Source: Methylobacterium platani
Lineage (GTDB): Bacteria; Pseudomonadota; Alphaproteobacteria; Rhizobiales; Beijerinckiaceae
DNA length: 64,000 nucleotides
Direction of reading: 5' to 3'
NCBI RefSeq assembly: GCF_001653715.1
Contig: NZ_LWHQ01000015.1
Location: forward strand, 76,689 to 140,688
The first letter of the stretch is position 1. Every line of letters begins with the position of its first letter. Position numbers and translations under genes: made by a program. The notes beneath the pieces were generated by a model. It was given only the letters and a program-made list of their open reading frames with translations. It made no database searches and was not told the origin of the DNA. This document shows positions 26,664 through 35,565 of this stretch, in pieces.

Positions 26664-28654
26664 GCGGCGCCCTGAACCCCCGCGCCGGGCTCCTCGCCGC
26701 CGGCGAGGACTTCGCCTCGATCGGGCGCGCCGTCACCGGGGCCTCGGCCCGCACCCGCTCGCGGGCGTGGTGGATCGCCTTCGCGGGGGCCTGCGGGCTG
26801 CTCGGCGTGTTCGCCGCGGCGCTCGGCTGGCTGCTGCTCAACGGCGTCGGGGTCTGGCACAACAACAACCCGGTCGTCTGGGCGCTCGACATCGTCGCCT
26901 ACGACTGGTGGATCGGCATCGCCTGCGGGGCGCTGCTCACCTCCGCGACCCTGCGGCTCACCGGCGCGGCCTGGCGCTCGGGGATAGACCGCATCGCCGA
27001 GACGACGGCGATCCTGGCCGCGGCCGCCGCCGCCCTCTACCCGATCATCCATCTCGGGCGGCCCTGGGTGTTCTACTGGACCCTGCCCTATCCCAACACC
27101 CTGGCGCTCTGGCCGCAATTCCGCTCGCCGCTGGTCTGGGACGCGATCGACATCATCAGCTTCCTGGGGGTGTGCCTGAGCCTGTGGTATGTCGGCCTGC
27201 TGCCCGACTTCGCGGCCTTGCGCGACCGCGCCTTCGAGGCGGTGCAGGGCGAGATCCGGGCCGCCGACGAGGGAAGCGGCCGGCGCCGGCGGCTGACGCT
27301 GCTCAAGGCGCAGGCCTACGGCATCCTGGCGCTCGGCTGGCGCGGGGCCTCGACGCATTGGGAGCGCTGGCTCCTCGCCGTCCGCACCCTCTCGGCCCTC
27401 GCCCTCGTGCTCGTCGTCTCGCTCCAGACCGGGGCGTCGGTGATGCTCGCCGGCACGGTGCTGCCGGGCTGGCACGACACGCTGCTGCCGGTGACGTTCC
27501 TGGCCGCCTCGCTGCTCTCGGGCGTCGGCGTCACGGCGGCGCTGACCGTGCTGGTGCGCCGGGCCCTCGGGCTCGAGGCGCTGATCACCGGGCGGCACCT
27601 CGCCCTGATGGCGCGGCTGATGCTGGTCCTCGGCCTCGCCTCGGCCTATTGCTACGCCACCGAGATCTTCTCGAGCCTGCTCCACGGCGATCCTTACGAC
27701 CGGGCGGTGCTGGTGCGGCGCCTGTCCGGCCCGCATGCCTGGGCGTTCTGGCTCATCGTGGTCTTCGCGCTTCTGCCGGTGCAGCTGTTCTGGTTCCGCG
27801 CGTTCCGCCGCTCCGGCCTCGTCGTGGCCCTCGTCGGCATCGCCGCCGCGATCGGCAGCTTCGGCGACCACTTCATGCTGCTGATCGTGACGCTCAGCCA
27901 CGATTTCCTGCCCTCCTCGGCCCATCCCTATTCGATGGGCGTGTGGGGACTGGCGACGCTGGCCGGCTCGGTCGGCCTGTTCCTGGCCCTGCTGCTCCTC
28001 GGGTTGCGCACCCTGCCGATGGTGTCGATCACCGAGACCAAGCGCTTCGCGGAAGCCCACCCGGACGGACGACCGAGCGGCGAGGCCGCCCCGACCCTCG
28101 CCGAGACCGCGCAGGCGCCGCTCTGGGGCGTCAGCGCCGAGTTCGACGATGCCGGGACGCTCGCCGCCGCCGTGCAGGCCCTGAAGGGGCGCGATCTCGG
28201 CGCCCGGATCGAGACCTACGGCCCGGTGCCGATGGGCCGGGCCGCCGCGCTCCTCGGCCGCCCAGCCGGCGTCCTGCCGCTCCTCGCCCTCGGGGCGGCC
28301 CTGGCGGGAGGCGCCGCCTTCATGGCGATGTGCCTCTACGCCACCGGCTTCGACTACGTGTTCGACGTCGGCGGGCGGCCGCGCTTCTCCTGGCAGGCCT
28401 TCATGGTGCCGAGCGTGTCGTTCGGCACCCTCTGCGGCGGGCTGACCGCCGTGCTGGCGCTGCTGTTCCAGAACCGCCTGCCGCGGCTCAACCACCCGGC
28501 CTTCGCGATTCCCGGCTTCGTGCGGGCGAGCGAGGACCGCTTCTTCCTCGCCCTCGAGGCGGCGGGCTCCCGCTTTGATCCCGACCGGATCGAGCAGGCC
28601 CTGGCGCGGCTGCCGCAAGGCCGGCCGCTGATGGTCCGGAGGGTGCCGCTGTGA
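26660..28654 (+). CDS. actC: Fused ACIII membrane subunits ActC-ActD
   Basis: A 664-residue single frame. Residues about 1-460 are an NrfD/PsrC-like quinol-interacting membrane protein of about ten helices (ActC: PIIHLGRPWVFYW, GDPYDRAVLVRR). From about residue 480 an ActD-type domain follows (LWGVSAEFDDAGTLAAAVQAL, YVFDVGGRPRFSWQAFMVPSV, NRLPRLNHPAF, ASEDRFFLALEA). No start codon or stop separates them; the linker is GRPSGEAAPTLAETAQAP. GTG start overlapping actB by 4 bases. Confidence 0.9.
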   Translation: MSGALNPRAGLLAAGEDFASIGRAVTGASARTRSRAWWIAFAGACGLLGVFAAALGWLLLNGVGVWHNNNPVVWALDIVAYDWWIGIACGALLTSATLRLTGAAWRSGIDRIAETTAILAAAAAALYPIIHLGRPWVFYWTLPYPNTLALWPQFRSPLVWDAIDIISFLGVCLSLWYVGLLPDFAALRDRAFEAVQGEIRAADEGSGRRRRLTLLKAQAYGILALGWRGASTHWERWLLAVRTLSALALVLVVSLQTGASVMLAGTVLPGWHDTLLPVTFLAASLLSGVGVTAALTVLVRRALGLEALITGRHLALMARLMLVLGLASAYCYATEIFSSLLHGDPYDRAVLVRRLSGPHAWAFWLIVVFALLPVQLFWFRAFRRSGLVVALVGIAAAIGSFGDHFMLLIVTLSHDFLPSSAHPYSMGVWGLATLAGSVGLFLALLLLGLRTLPMVSITETKRFAEAHPDGRPSGEAAPTLAETAQAPLWGVSAEFDDAGTLAAAVQALKGRDLGARIETYGPVPMGRAAALLGRPAGVLPLLALGAALAGGAAFMAMCLYATGFDYVFDVGGRPRFSWQAFMVPSVSFGTLCGGLTAVLALLFQNRLPRLNHPAFAIPGFVRASEDRFFLALEAAGSRFDPDRIEQALARLPQGRPLMVRRVPL

Positions 28655-29214
28655 AGCGCCTCGCCCTGCTCATCCCGCTCGCTCTGGCGGCCTGCGACCG
28701 GGCCGACATGGTGAGCCAGCCCAAGGCCAAGACCTGGGACAGCAACCCGTTCTTCCCGCAAGGGCAGACGATGCGCCTGCCCGCCCCCGGCACCGTGCCG
28801 CGGGCGGCGCCCGACCGGCCGGTGCCGCAGCCGGCCGCCGCGACCCCGGCCCTGCTGGCCCGGGGCCAGGAGCGCTACGCGGTGTTCTGCACGCCCTGCC
28901 ACGGCGGCGCCGGCCGCGGCGACGGCATAATCGTCCAGCGCGGCTATCCGCGCCCGCCCTCCTTCGACGAGGCCCGCCTGCGCGCGGCACCGGCCAAGCA
29001 CTTCTACGACGTCATCAGCAACGGCAAGGGCAACATGCTCTCCTACGGCGCCCAGGTGCCGCCGGCCGACCGGTGGGCGATCGTCGCCTATGTTCGCGCG
29101 CTGCAACTGAGCCAGGGCGCGACGCTGGCGAGCCTGCCGGCGGAGGACCAGGCCGCGGTCGCGGCCGCCGCCAAAGCTCCCGCCAAGGCTCCCGCCTCCG
29201 GAGCGACGCGATGA
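28651..29214 (+). CDS. actE: ACIII monoheme cytochrome c lipoprotein ActE
   Basis: A 187-residue cytochrome. Lipoprotein signal MKRLALLIPLALAACD (lipobox LAAC), one heme site CTPCHGGAG, and a likely Met ligand in GNMLSYGAQVP. The Ala/Pro/Lys-rich tail is low-complexity. It should carry electrons from ACIII toward the caa3 oxidase. GTG start, 4-base overlaps at both ends. Confidence 0.9.
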   Translation: MKRLALLIPLALAACDRADMVSQPKAKTWDSNPFFPQGQTMRLPAPGTVPRAAPDRPVPQPAAATPALLARGQERYAVFCTPCHGGAGRGDGIIVQRGYPRPPSFDEARLRAAPAKHFYDVISNGKGNMLSYGAQVPPADRWAIVAYVRALQLSQGATLASLPAEDQAAVAAAAKAPAKAPASGATR

Positions 29215-30269
29215 ATCGCCGTCCGATCTCCCTCGCCCTCGGCGTGGCGGCCTTGGCGGCCTGCGCGCTCGCCGGCGCCTCCGGCAGCCCGGTGATGCCG
29301 TCCTACCTCGCCGCCTGGCTGGTGCTGGTGGCCCTGCCGGCCGGCAGCCTGCCGCTGCTGATGGGGCTCGAGCTCGCCGGCTTCGCCGCCGGCCCGATGG
29401 CGGCGTCCCTGCGCCGCCTGCTCGGCCTGTTGCCGATCGCCGGCCTGCTGCTGCTGCCGGTGCTGCTCAGCCTCCACGGCCTCTATCCGTGGGACCGGGG
29501 GGCGTCGCCGCGCACGGCCTTCGCGGGCGTGTGGTTCACCCCCGTCTTCTTCATCCTGCGCAGCCTCGCCTACCTGGCGGTCTGGCTGTGGCTCGCCGAC
29601 ACCTTCCGGCGTCCGGCGGCGGAGCCGGGCAGCCCGGCGGAAGGGCGGCGCCGGGGCCGGGCGGTGCTCGGCCTGATTCTCTACGCCGTCACCGGCACGC
29701 TGGCGGCGGAGGACTGGGTGCAATCGGCCGATCCGGGCCTCGCCTCGACCGCCTTCGGCCTCCTGGTGATGACGATCCAGGCCGGCCTCGCGGTCTCGGC
29801 GGCGGCGCTGATCGCGGCGCGCGATTCCTCCGGCCGGCCGGGGCGCGACCAGCGCACCGCCGCCGCCTTCGCCGACCCGATCCTGGTGCTGCTGGCGATC
29901 TGGGGCTTCGTCCACGCCGCGCAGTACCTCACCGTGTGGTCGGCCAACCTCCCCGAGGAGGCGCGCTGGTACCTCGCCCGCGACGGGGCGCTCGGCCGCC
30001 TCGGGCTCTGGGCCGGCCTCGGCGTGATGGTGCTCGCCGCCCTCGTCCTGGTGCCGCGCCGCACCGCCGGGCGGCCGGCGCTGCTGGCCGGCATCGCCCT
30101 CCTGATCCTCCTGCTGCACGGGGCCGAGATGTTCTGGCTCGTCACGCCGGGTTTCCGCGGCGCCTTCCGCTTCACCTGGGCCGATGCGCTGGCGGTGATC
30201 GGCGTGGTGGGCGTCGCCGGCGGCCTGTATGGCCCGGTGGATCGCCGCCTGCGGGGACGCATCTCGTGA
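29211..30269 (+). CDS. actF: ACIII membrane subunit ActF
   Basis: A 352-residue integral membrane protein with about nine to ten helices and the ActF pattern (WFTPVFFILRSLAYLAVWLW, TGTLAAEDWVQSADP, WGFVHAAQYLTVWSANLPEEARWYL). ActF is a distant relative of the C-terminal half of ActC-type proteins. Overlaps actE and the next gene by 4 bases each. Confidence 0.88.
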   Translation: MNRRPISLALGVAALAACALAGASGSPVMPSYLAAWLVLVALPAGSLPLLMGLELAGFAAGPMAASLRRLLGLLPIAGLLLLPVLLSLHGLYPWDRGASPRTAFAGVWFTPVFFILRSLAYLAVWLWLADTFRRPAAEPGSPAEGRRRGRAVLGLILYAVTGTLAAEDWVQSADPGLASTAFGLLVMTIQAGLAVSAAALIAARDSSGRPGRDQRTAAAFADPILVLLAIWGFVHAAQYLTVWSANLPEEARWYLARDGALGRLGLWAGLGVMVLAALVLVPRRTAGRPALLAGIALLILLLHGAEMFWLVTPGFRGAFRFTWADALAVIGVVGVAGGLYGPVDRRLRGRIS

Positions 30270-30793
30270 GCGACAAGAGCGTCGATCCCCCGGCCGGGCC
30301 CGGCCCCCTCGCGCTGCTCCCCGCCCTCGCGGCGGCGGGCCTGCTGCGCCTCTCCGGCTTCCGCCGCCCCGCCCCGGCCGCGCCGCGGGACGACGGCCCG
30401 CACAACCCGGAGGGGTTCGAGGAAGAGGACGTCGACGTCCGCCGCACCGCCTTCGTGGTTGCCGGCCTCGCCGGCTCGGTGGCGCTCGCCATCACGGCGG
30501 TGGGGCTGATGATGCACCTGTTCGGCGCCTGGAACGTCGCCGGGACCCTGCCCCTGACGCCGCAGCAGACCGCGACGGTGAAGCCGCCGCCGCCGAACCT
30601 CCAGGGCGCGCCCTACGAGGACCTCGCCCGCACCGAGGCCCGGGACCGGGCGGAGCTGACCGGCTACGCGGCCCTGCCCGACGGGCGGGCCCGCATCCCG
30701 GTCTCGCGCGCGATGGACCTGATCGCGGGCAAGTCCCTCGATCCCGTCACCTCCGACTCCCTGCCGCCCGCCGGCGGAGCCCCCGTTCGATGA
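30266..30793 (+). CDS. Single-pass membrane protein of the ACIII-caa3 block
   Basis: A 175-residue protein, no named family. One transmembrane helix near residues 65-90 ([22 protein letters not shown]), then a proline-rich turn and a conserved-looking tail: [21 protein letters not shown], and [17 protein letters not shown] recall similar NLQ...RIP...RAMDL tails in other ACIII-oxidase clusters, so it may be an assembly or linking factor. GTG start. Four-base overlaps tie it to actF and ctaC. Confidence 0.75.
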   Translation: MSDKSVDPPAGPGPLALLPALAAAGLLRLSGFRRPAPAAPRDDGPHNPEGFEEEDVDVRRTAFVVAGLAGSVALAITAVGLMMHLFGAWNVAGTLPLTPQQTATVKPPPPNLQGAPYEDLARTEARDRAELTGYAALPDGRARIPVSRAMDLIAGKSLDPVTSDSLPPAGGAPVR

Positions 30794-31758
30794 ACCCGAC
30801 CGACCTCGCGCTTCGCCTCTGGCCGGCCGCGGCCTCCGCCACCGCAGTCGAGACCGACTGGCTGATCCTCGCCTTCACGGTCCTGACCCTGCTCCTCACG
30901 GTGCCGGTCTTCGTCGCCATCACGTGGTTCGCGATCCGCTACCGCCAGGGCGAGCCGGCCGACCGCAGCCATACCGGCACCCGCAGCATGCTCATCGAGA
31001 TCAGCTGGATGCTGATCCCGTTCCTGCTCACCCTGATCTTCTTCGTCTGGGGGGCCCGGCTGTTCTTCATCTCGAAGCAGGTGCCCGGCGACGCGATGGT
31101 GGTCGAGGCGATCGGCCGCCAGTGGATGTGGAAGTTCCAGCACCCGACCGGGCAGTCCGAGATCAACGACCTGCACCTGCCGATCGGCCAGCCGATCAAG
31201 ATCCGGATGATCAGCCAGGACGTGATCCACAACCTCTACCTGCCGGCCCTGCGGATGCAGATGGCGACCCTGCCCGACCGCTACACCGAGATGTGGTTCA
31301 AGGCCGACCGCACCGGCACCTACCGGCTCTACTGCTCGGAATATTGCGGCACCGACCACTCGAAGATGGACGGGACGCTGACCCTGATGACCCAGGCCGA
31401 CTACGCCGCCTGGTTGCAGAATGCCGGTGCCCAGCAGGGCGGCCAGGCCGGGGCCGGCCGCGTCGTCTACGAATCCTATGCTTGCGGCGCCTGCCACGAT
31501 CCCGGCGCCACGGTGCGGGCGCCCTCCCTCGCCGGCCTCTACGGCCGCGAGGTCAAGCTCGCCGACGGCCGCACCATCACGGCCGACGAGACTTACTTGC
31601 GCGACAAGATCCTGAACCCGAACCGGCAGAAGCTCGCCGCCGATTACAAGCAGGTGATGCCGGCCTTCCGCAACGTGATCCCGCCCGACGACCTCGACCG
31701 TCTCGTCGCCTACCTGAAGAGCACGGGGGCGACGGCGCAGCAGGAAGCCAAGCCATGA
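30790..31758 (+). CDS. ctaC: caa3 oxidase subunit II with fused cytochrome c
   Basis: A 322-residue cytochrome c oxidase subunit II. Two N-terminal helices, a cupredoxin domain with the complete CuA motif [12 protein letters not shown], and a C-terminal cytochrome c domain with heme site CGACH and a likely Met ligand in [10 protein letters not shown]. The fused heme defines a caa3-type enzyme that takes electrons from cytochrome c, here probably ActE. Confidence 0.95.
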   Translation: MNPTDLALRLWPAAASATAVETDWLILAFTVLTLLLTVPVFVAITWFAIRYRQGEPADRSHTGTRSMLIEISWMLIPFLLTLIFFVWGARLFFISKQVPGDAMVVEAIGRQWMWKFQHPTGQSEINDLHLPIGQPIKIRMISQDVIHNLYLPALRMQMATLPDRYTEMWFKADRTGTYRLYCSEYCGTDHSKMDGTLTLMTQADYAAWLQNAGAQQGGQAGAGRVVYESYACGACHDPGATVRAPSLAGLYGREVKLADGRTITADETYLRDKILNPNRQKLAADYKQVMPAFRNVIPPDDLDRLVAYLKSTGATAQQEAKP

Positions 31759-33431
31759 CGAGTGGTACGATCACCGACGGGCCGGCCCTGCGCGACCCCC
31801 ACACCCCGGATTCGCGGATCGGCCACGGCGCCGACTACCTGCATGCCGAGCACACCCTGCGCTCGTGGTTCTTCACCACCGACCACAAGCGCATCGCGCT
31901 GCTCTATCTCGCCAGCATCACCGCCTTCTTCGTCATCGGCGCGGTGACGGCGGGGCTGGTGCGCCTGGCGCTGGTCGTGCCCGACGGGCAGGTCTTCACC
32001 AACGACACCTACAACAAGCTGTTCACGATCCACGGGGTCGTGATGGTGTGGTTCTTCCTGATCCCGAGCATCCCCGCGACCTTCGGCAACTTCCTGATCC
32101 CGCTGATGATCGGGGCGCGGGACCTCGCCTTCCCGAAGCTGAACCTCGCCTCCTGGTACGTGTTCATGACCGGGGCGCTGTTCACGCTGGCGAGCGTGGT
32201 CTTAGGCGGCGTCGATACCGGCTGGACCTTCTACACCCCGCTCTCCACCGCCTTCTCGAACACCTGGGTGGTGCCCGCCCTCATCGGCGTGACGATCGTC
32301 GGCTTCTCGTCGATCCTGACCGGCCTCAACTTCGTGGTGACGATCCACACCATGCGGGCGCCGGGCATGACCTGGTTCCGGCTCCCCATTTTCGTCTGGA
32401 CCCACTACGCCACCAGCCTGATCTTCCTGCTGGCCACCCCGGTCATCACCGTGGCCCTGGTGCTGCTGATCGCCGAGCGCGCCTTCCATATCGGGGTGTT
32501 CGATCCGGCCTATGGCGGCGACCCGGTGCTGTTCCAGCACCTGTTCTGGTTCTACTCGCACCCGGCGGTCTACATCATGGTGCTGCCGGGCATGGGGGTG
32601 ATCTCCGAGATCGTCCCCGCCTTCGCGCAGAAGAAGCTGTTCGGCTACAAGTTCGTCGCCTACGCGGCGATCGGGCTCGCCTCGGTGACCTTCTTCGTCT
32701 GGGGCCACCACATGTTCGTCAACGGGCAGAGCGATTTCGCCAGCTTGGCGTTCTCGGTGCTCAGCTTCGCGGTGGCGGTGCCGTCGGCGGTCAAGGTCTA
32801 CAACTGGACCGCGACGATCCACAAGGGCTCGCTCAAGCTCGACACGCCGATGCTCTACGCCATGGGCTATATCGGGCTGTTCGTCCTCGGCGGCCTCACG
32901 GGTCTCTATCTCGCGACGCTCGCCATCAACCAGCACGTCCACGCCACCTACTTCGTCGTGGCGCACTTCCACTACATCATGGTCGGCGGCACGGTGCTGG
33001 CCTTCCTCGGCGGCCTGCATTTCTGGTGGCCGAAGATCACCGGGCGGATGTATATCGAGGCCTGGGGCCGGATCTCCGCCTTCCTGATCTTCATCGGCTT
33101 CAACGTCACCTTCTTCCCGCAATTCATCCTCGGCTATCTCGGGATGCCGCGGCGCTACCACGTCTATCCGCCGGAATTCCAGTTCCTCAACATCCTGTCC
33201 TCGGCGGGCTCGACCATCCTGGCGGTCGGCTACATCTTCCCGATGGTCTACCTCGTCTACTCGATCTGGTTCGGGAAGCGGGCGCCGGCGAACCCCTGGG
33301 ACGCCCGCGGCCTCGAATGGACCGTGTCGTCGCCGCCGCCGGCCCACAACTTCGTCACCGAGCCGGTGGCGCCGAAGGTGCCCTACGACTACCCGATCCA
33401 GGCCCAGGAGACCGGGAGGCACCACTCGTGA
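31755..33431 (+). CDS. ctaD: caa3 oxidase subunit I, A2 type
   Basis: A 558-residue heme-copper oxidase subunit I. The active-site motif reads [15 protein letters not shown]: the YSHP pattern replaces the Glu of GHPEV, the hallmark of A2-type oxidases such as those of Thermus and Rhodothermus. CuB histidines are in VWGHHMFV and heme ligands in [13 protein letters not shown]. It reduces oxygen and pumps protons. ATG overlaps the ctaC stop by 4 bases. Confidence 0.96.
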   Translation: MTSGTITDGPALRDPHTPDSRIGHGADYLHAEHTLRSWFFTTDHKRIALLYLASITAFFVIGAVTAGLVRLALVVPDGQVFTNDTYNKLFTIHGVVMVWFFLIPSIPATFGNFLIPLMIGARDLAFPKLNLASWYVFMTGALFTLASVVLGGVDTGWTFYTPLSTAFSNTWVVPALIGVTIVGFSSILTGLNFVVTIHTMRAPGMTWFRLPIFVWTHYATSLIFLLATPVITVALVLLIAERAFHIGVFDPAYGGDPVLFQHLFWFYSHPAVYIMVLPGMGVISEIVPAFAQKKLFGYKFVAYAAIGLASVTFFVWGHHMFVNGQSDFASLAFSVLSFAVAVPSAVKVYNWTATIHKGSLKLDTPMLYAMGYIGLFVLGGLTGLYLATLAINQHVHATYFVVAHFHYIMVGGTVLAFLGGLHFWWPKITGRMYIEAWGRISAFLIFIGFNVTFFPQFILGYLGMPRRYHVYPPEFQFLNILSSAGSTILAVGYIFPMVYLVYSIWFGKRAPANPWDARGLEWTVSSPPPAHNFVTEPVAPKVPYDYPIQAQETGRHHS

Positions 33432-34090
33432 GCGCCGGGGCCTCCGACAGCGCCGTGGGCGTCGAGCTCGTCTCGCACTTCGCCACGGTGGAGCAGCAGA
33501 AGCACGCCGCCGTGCTCGGGATGTGGGCCTGGCTGCTGACCGAACTCCTGCTCTTCGCCGGCCTGTTCCTCACGGCGCTCGTCCTGCGGATCATCCACCC
33601 GGAGGCGGTGCAGGAGGCGGCGCGCCACCTGAAATTCTGGATCGGCGCCACCAACACCGTGGTGCTGATCGGCTCGAGCCTGACCATGTCGGGGGCGATT
33701 CAGCTCTCGCGCCTCGGCTGGCAGCGCGGCATGGTCCGGTTCATGCTCGCCACGGCGGCGTTGGGCACCCTGTTCCTGGTCCTCAAGGGCTACGAGTACT
33801 ACGCCGATTACCAGGAACACATGATGCCGTTCCTGTCCGACCGGCCCTACGAGCTGAAGGACTCACCCCCCTCGCGGCTGTTCGTGAACCTGTACTACGT
33901 CGCGACCGGCCTGCACGGCCTCCACCTGATGACCGGCATCACCATCCTGCTGGTGATGACCTGGCAGGCGAGCCGGGCGGGCTTCCTGACGCGGCACCAG
34001 AACCGGATCGAGATCTTCGGCCTCTACTGGCACTTCATCGACCTGATCTGGATCCTCGCCTTCCCGACCCTCTACGTGCTCAACCGATAG
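33428..34090 (+). CDS. ctaE: caa3 oxidase subunit III
   Basis: A 220-residue subunit III with five predicted helices and the family segments [34 protein letters not shown] and [22 protein letters not shown] start overlapping ctaD by 4 bases. Subunit III stabilises proton uptake to the D-channel in related enzymes. Confidence 0.94.
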   Translation: MSAGASDSAVGVELVSHFATVEQQKHAAVLGMWAWLLTELLLFAGLFLTALVLRIIHPEAVQEAARHLKFWIGATNTVVLIGSSLTMSGAIQLSRLGWQRGMVRFMLATAALGTLFLVLKGYEYYADYQEHMMPFLSDRPYELKDSPPSRLFVNLYYVATGLHGLHLMTGITILLVMTWQASRAGFLTRHQNRIEIFGLYWHFIDLIWILAFPTLYVLNR

Positions 34091-34100
34091 GAGCCCCCCT

Positions 34101-34400
34101 TTGTTCGGTACGCACGACGAGCGCCGCATCCTCTGGCGGCACATGCGCGAGCCGGTCCTGACGGCGGGCGCGCTCCTGGCGATGCTCGGCATCAACGTCG
34201 CCTTGGGCGCCACCCTCCCCTTCCCGCATGTCTGGATCGTCGAGCTGATCGTGGCGGGCGCCATGGTGGTGACGATCCTGCTGTTCTCGATGGAGGTCCG
34301 CCACGATCCGCCGCTGGTGAAGCTGTTCGCCTGCATCGGATTCTTCTGGGTCGGCATCCTGTTCACGATGACGCTGGTGGATTACCTGTCGCGGGGTTAA
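34101..34400 (+). CDS. ctaF: caa3 oxidase subunit IV
   Basis: A 99-residue protein with three hydrophobic helices (LAMLGINVALGATLPFP, ELIVAGAMVVTILLFSM, GFFWVGILFTMTLVDYL), as in bacterial cytochrome c oxidase subunit IV. TTG start with GGAG seven bases upstream. It is the only junction of the block that is a gap (10 bases) rather than an overlap. Confidence 0.88.
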   Translation: MFGTHDERRILWRHMREPVLTAGALLAMLGINVALGATLPFPHVWIVELIVAGAMVVTILLFSMEVRHDPPLVKLFACIGFFWVGILFTMTLVDYLSRG

Positions 34401-34743
34401 ATTCGAGTTCGTTCGGCATATCGGCGTGCTGAAGACCAGGCAAAGGCGTGCAATCCAACCCTCCCCTTTCCCGGACGACTGCAGCGATAGCGGAAGGAGA
34501 TCCGGGATCCAGCACGAAAAGTCGCGAAGCGTCAGAATGTCTGCAACGGAGCAGTCGACAGAGCCGCTTCGCGGCACTTCCTGTGCCGGATCCCGGATCT
34601 CCTTCCATTGCGTTTCAGTCGTCCGGGAAAGGGGAGATTGACGAGTGTCGCGGTCCGATCAGAGGATGCGTCCGGCGCTCTCGTCGCGACCGGTGAAGCC
34701 TGCTACCACCGATCCCGTATCGCGGAGGATCGGCGTCGGCCCC
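34401..34743. other. Intergenic region with long inverted repeat
   Basis: This 343-base gap follows the caa3 genes and precedes the RutR-like gene. It contains the inverted repeat described at 34461-34636. Neither strand carries a convincing gene. Confidence 0.6.
34461..34636. repeat. Long inverted repeat (two ~50-base arms)
   Basis: Arm 34461-34510 pairs with 34588-34636. The outer 21 bases and the inner 19 bases of each arm match perfectly, separated by about ten mismatched bases, with a 77-base centre. It could be a small mobile (MITE-like) or REP-doublet element, and as RNA would form a strong terminator after ctaF. Confidence 0.75.
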
Positions 34744-35445
34744 ATGCCACCAGAGACGAAGCCCGCCACCACGAACGACTACCAGCTCCGCCGCCCCTCG
34801 GACCGTACCCGCAAGCCGCTGCCGGTGCCCAACGCCGAGGACAAGATCCTCGATGCGGCCGAGTTCATCTTCGGGCATTTCGGCCTGCGCGGCGCCACCA
34901 CGGCTTTGATCGCCAAGAAGGCCGGCATCGCCAAGGCCCATATCTACTACTACTTCAACGACAAGGAAGACCTCTACTGCGCCATCCTGGAGCGCGCGAT
35001 GAAGCAGTGGGCGCGCGACCTCGCCGCCCTCGACATGGACTCCGACCTCGCGACGCTGCTGCGCGGCTACATCCACAAGAAGGTCGACTTCTCCCGCGAC
35101 CATCCCTTCCTGTCGAAGATCTACGCGATGGAGATCATCTCCGGCGCGCCGTTCATCGGCGGGTTCATCGAGACGGTCTCGACACCGCTGCTGATCGAGA
35201 AATGCGCGCGGGTGAGCGAGTGGGCGGCTCTGGGCCGGATCACGCCGATCAGCCCGCCCGACCTGTTCTTCTGCATCTGGGCGATGACCCAGGCCTATGC
35301 CGACTTTTCGGGCCAGATGGCGATCATGAAGCAGAAGCGGCAGTTGGAAGAGGCCGACTACGACGCCGCCAAGGCGACGATCGTCCAATTGGTCTTCGGG
35401 GGGCTGGGGTTGACGGTCGAGGGTGGTTCCGGCCCGAGTGCTTGA
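34744..35445 (+). CDS. TetR/AcrR regulator, RutR-like
   Basis: A 233-residue TetR-family repressor. DNA-binding domain: ILDAAEFIFGHFGLRGATT, then IAKKAGIAKAHIYYYFNDKEDLY. The C-terminal domain carries the RutR-type motif DLFFCIWAMTQAYADFSGQM. RutR proteins sense uracil and control pyrimidine use. The start MPPETKPATT is used, with weak ribosome-site evidence. The convergent neighbour is an NCS1 nucleobase transporter that has RutR-like sites upstream. Confidence 0.87.
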   Translation: MPPETKPATTNDYQLRRPSDRTRKPLPVPNAEDKILDAAEFIFGHFGLRGATTALIAKKAGIAKAHIYYYFNDKEDLYCAILERAMKQWARDLAALDMDSDLATLLRGYIHKKVDFSRDHPFLSKIYAMEIISGAPFIGGFIETVSTPLLIEKCARVSEWAALGRITPISPPDLFFCIWAMTQAYADFSGQMAIMKQKRQLEEADYDAAKATIVQLVFGGLGLTVEGGSGPSA

Positions 35446-35474
35446 AAGGTTTGCACGCCGGGCCGGGCGCACCC

Positions 35475-35507
35475 CCCTCTCCCCGCCCACGGGGAGAGGA
35501 GAAACCC
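35475..35507. repeat. REP-like palindrome, copy 2
   Basis: Palindrome with CCTCTCCCC and GGGGAGAGG arms and a GAAACCC edge, the inverted counterpart of the unit at 15543-15576. It lies between the convergent regulator and transporter genes and may act as a terminator. Confidence 0.6.
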
Positions 35508-35565
35508 GAGGCTCGCCCGGCAGCGTGGTGAGTGCGGGCGCCCCCGGGACAGGCCTCGTCGGTCT

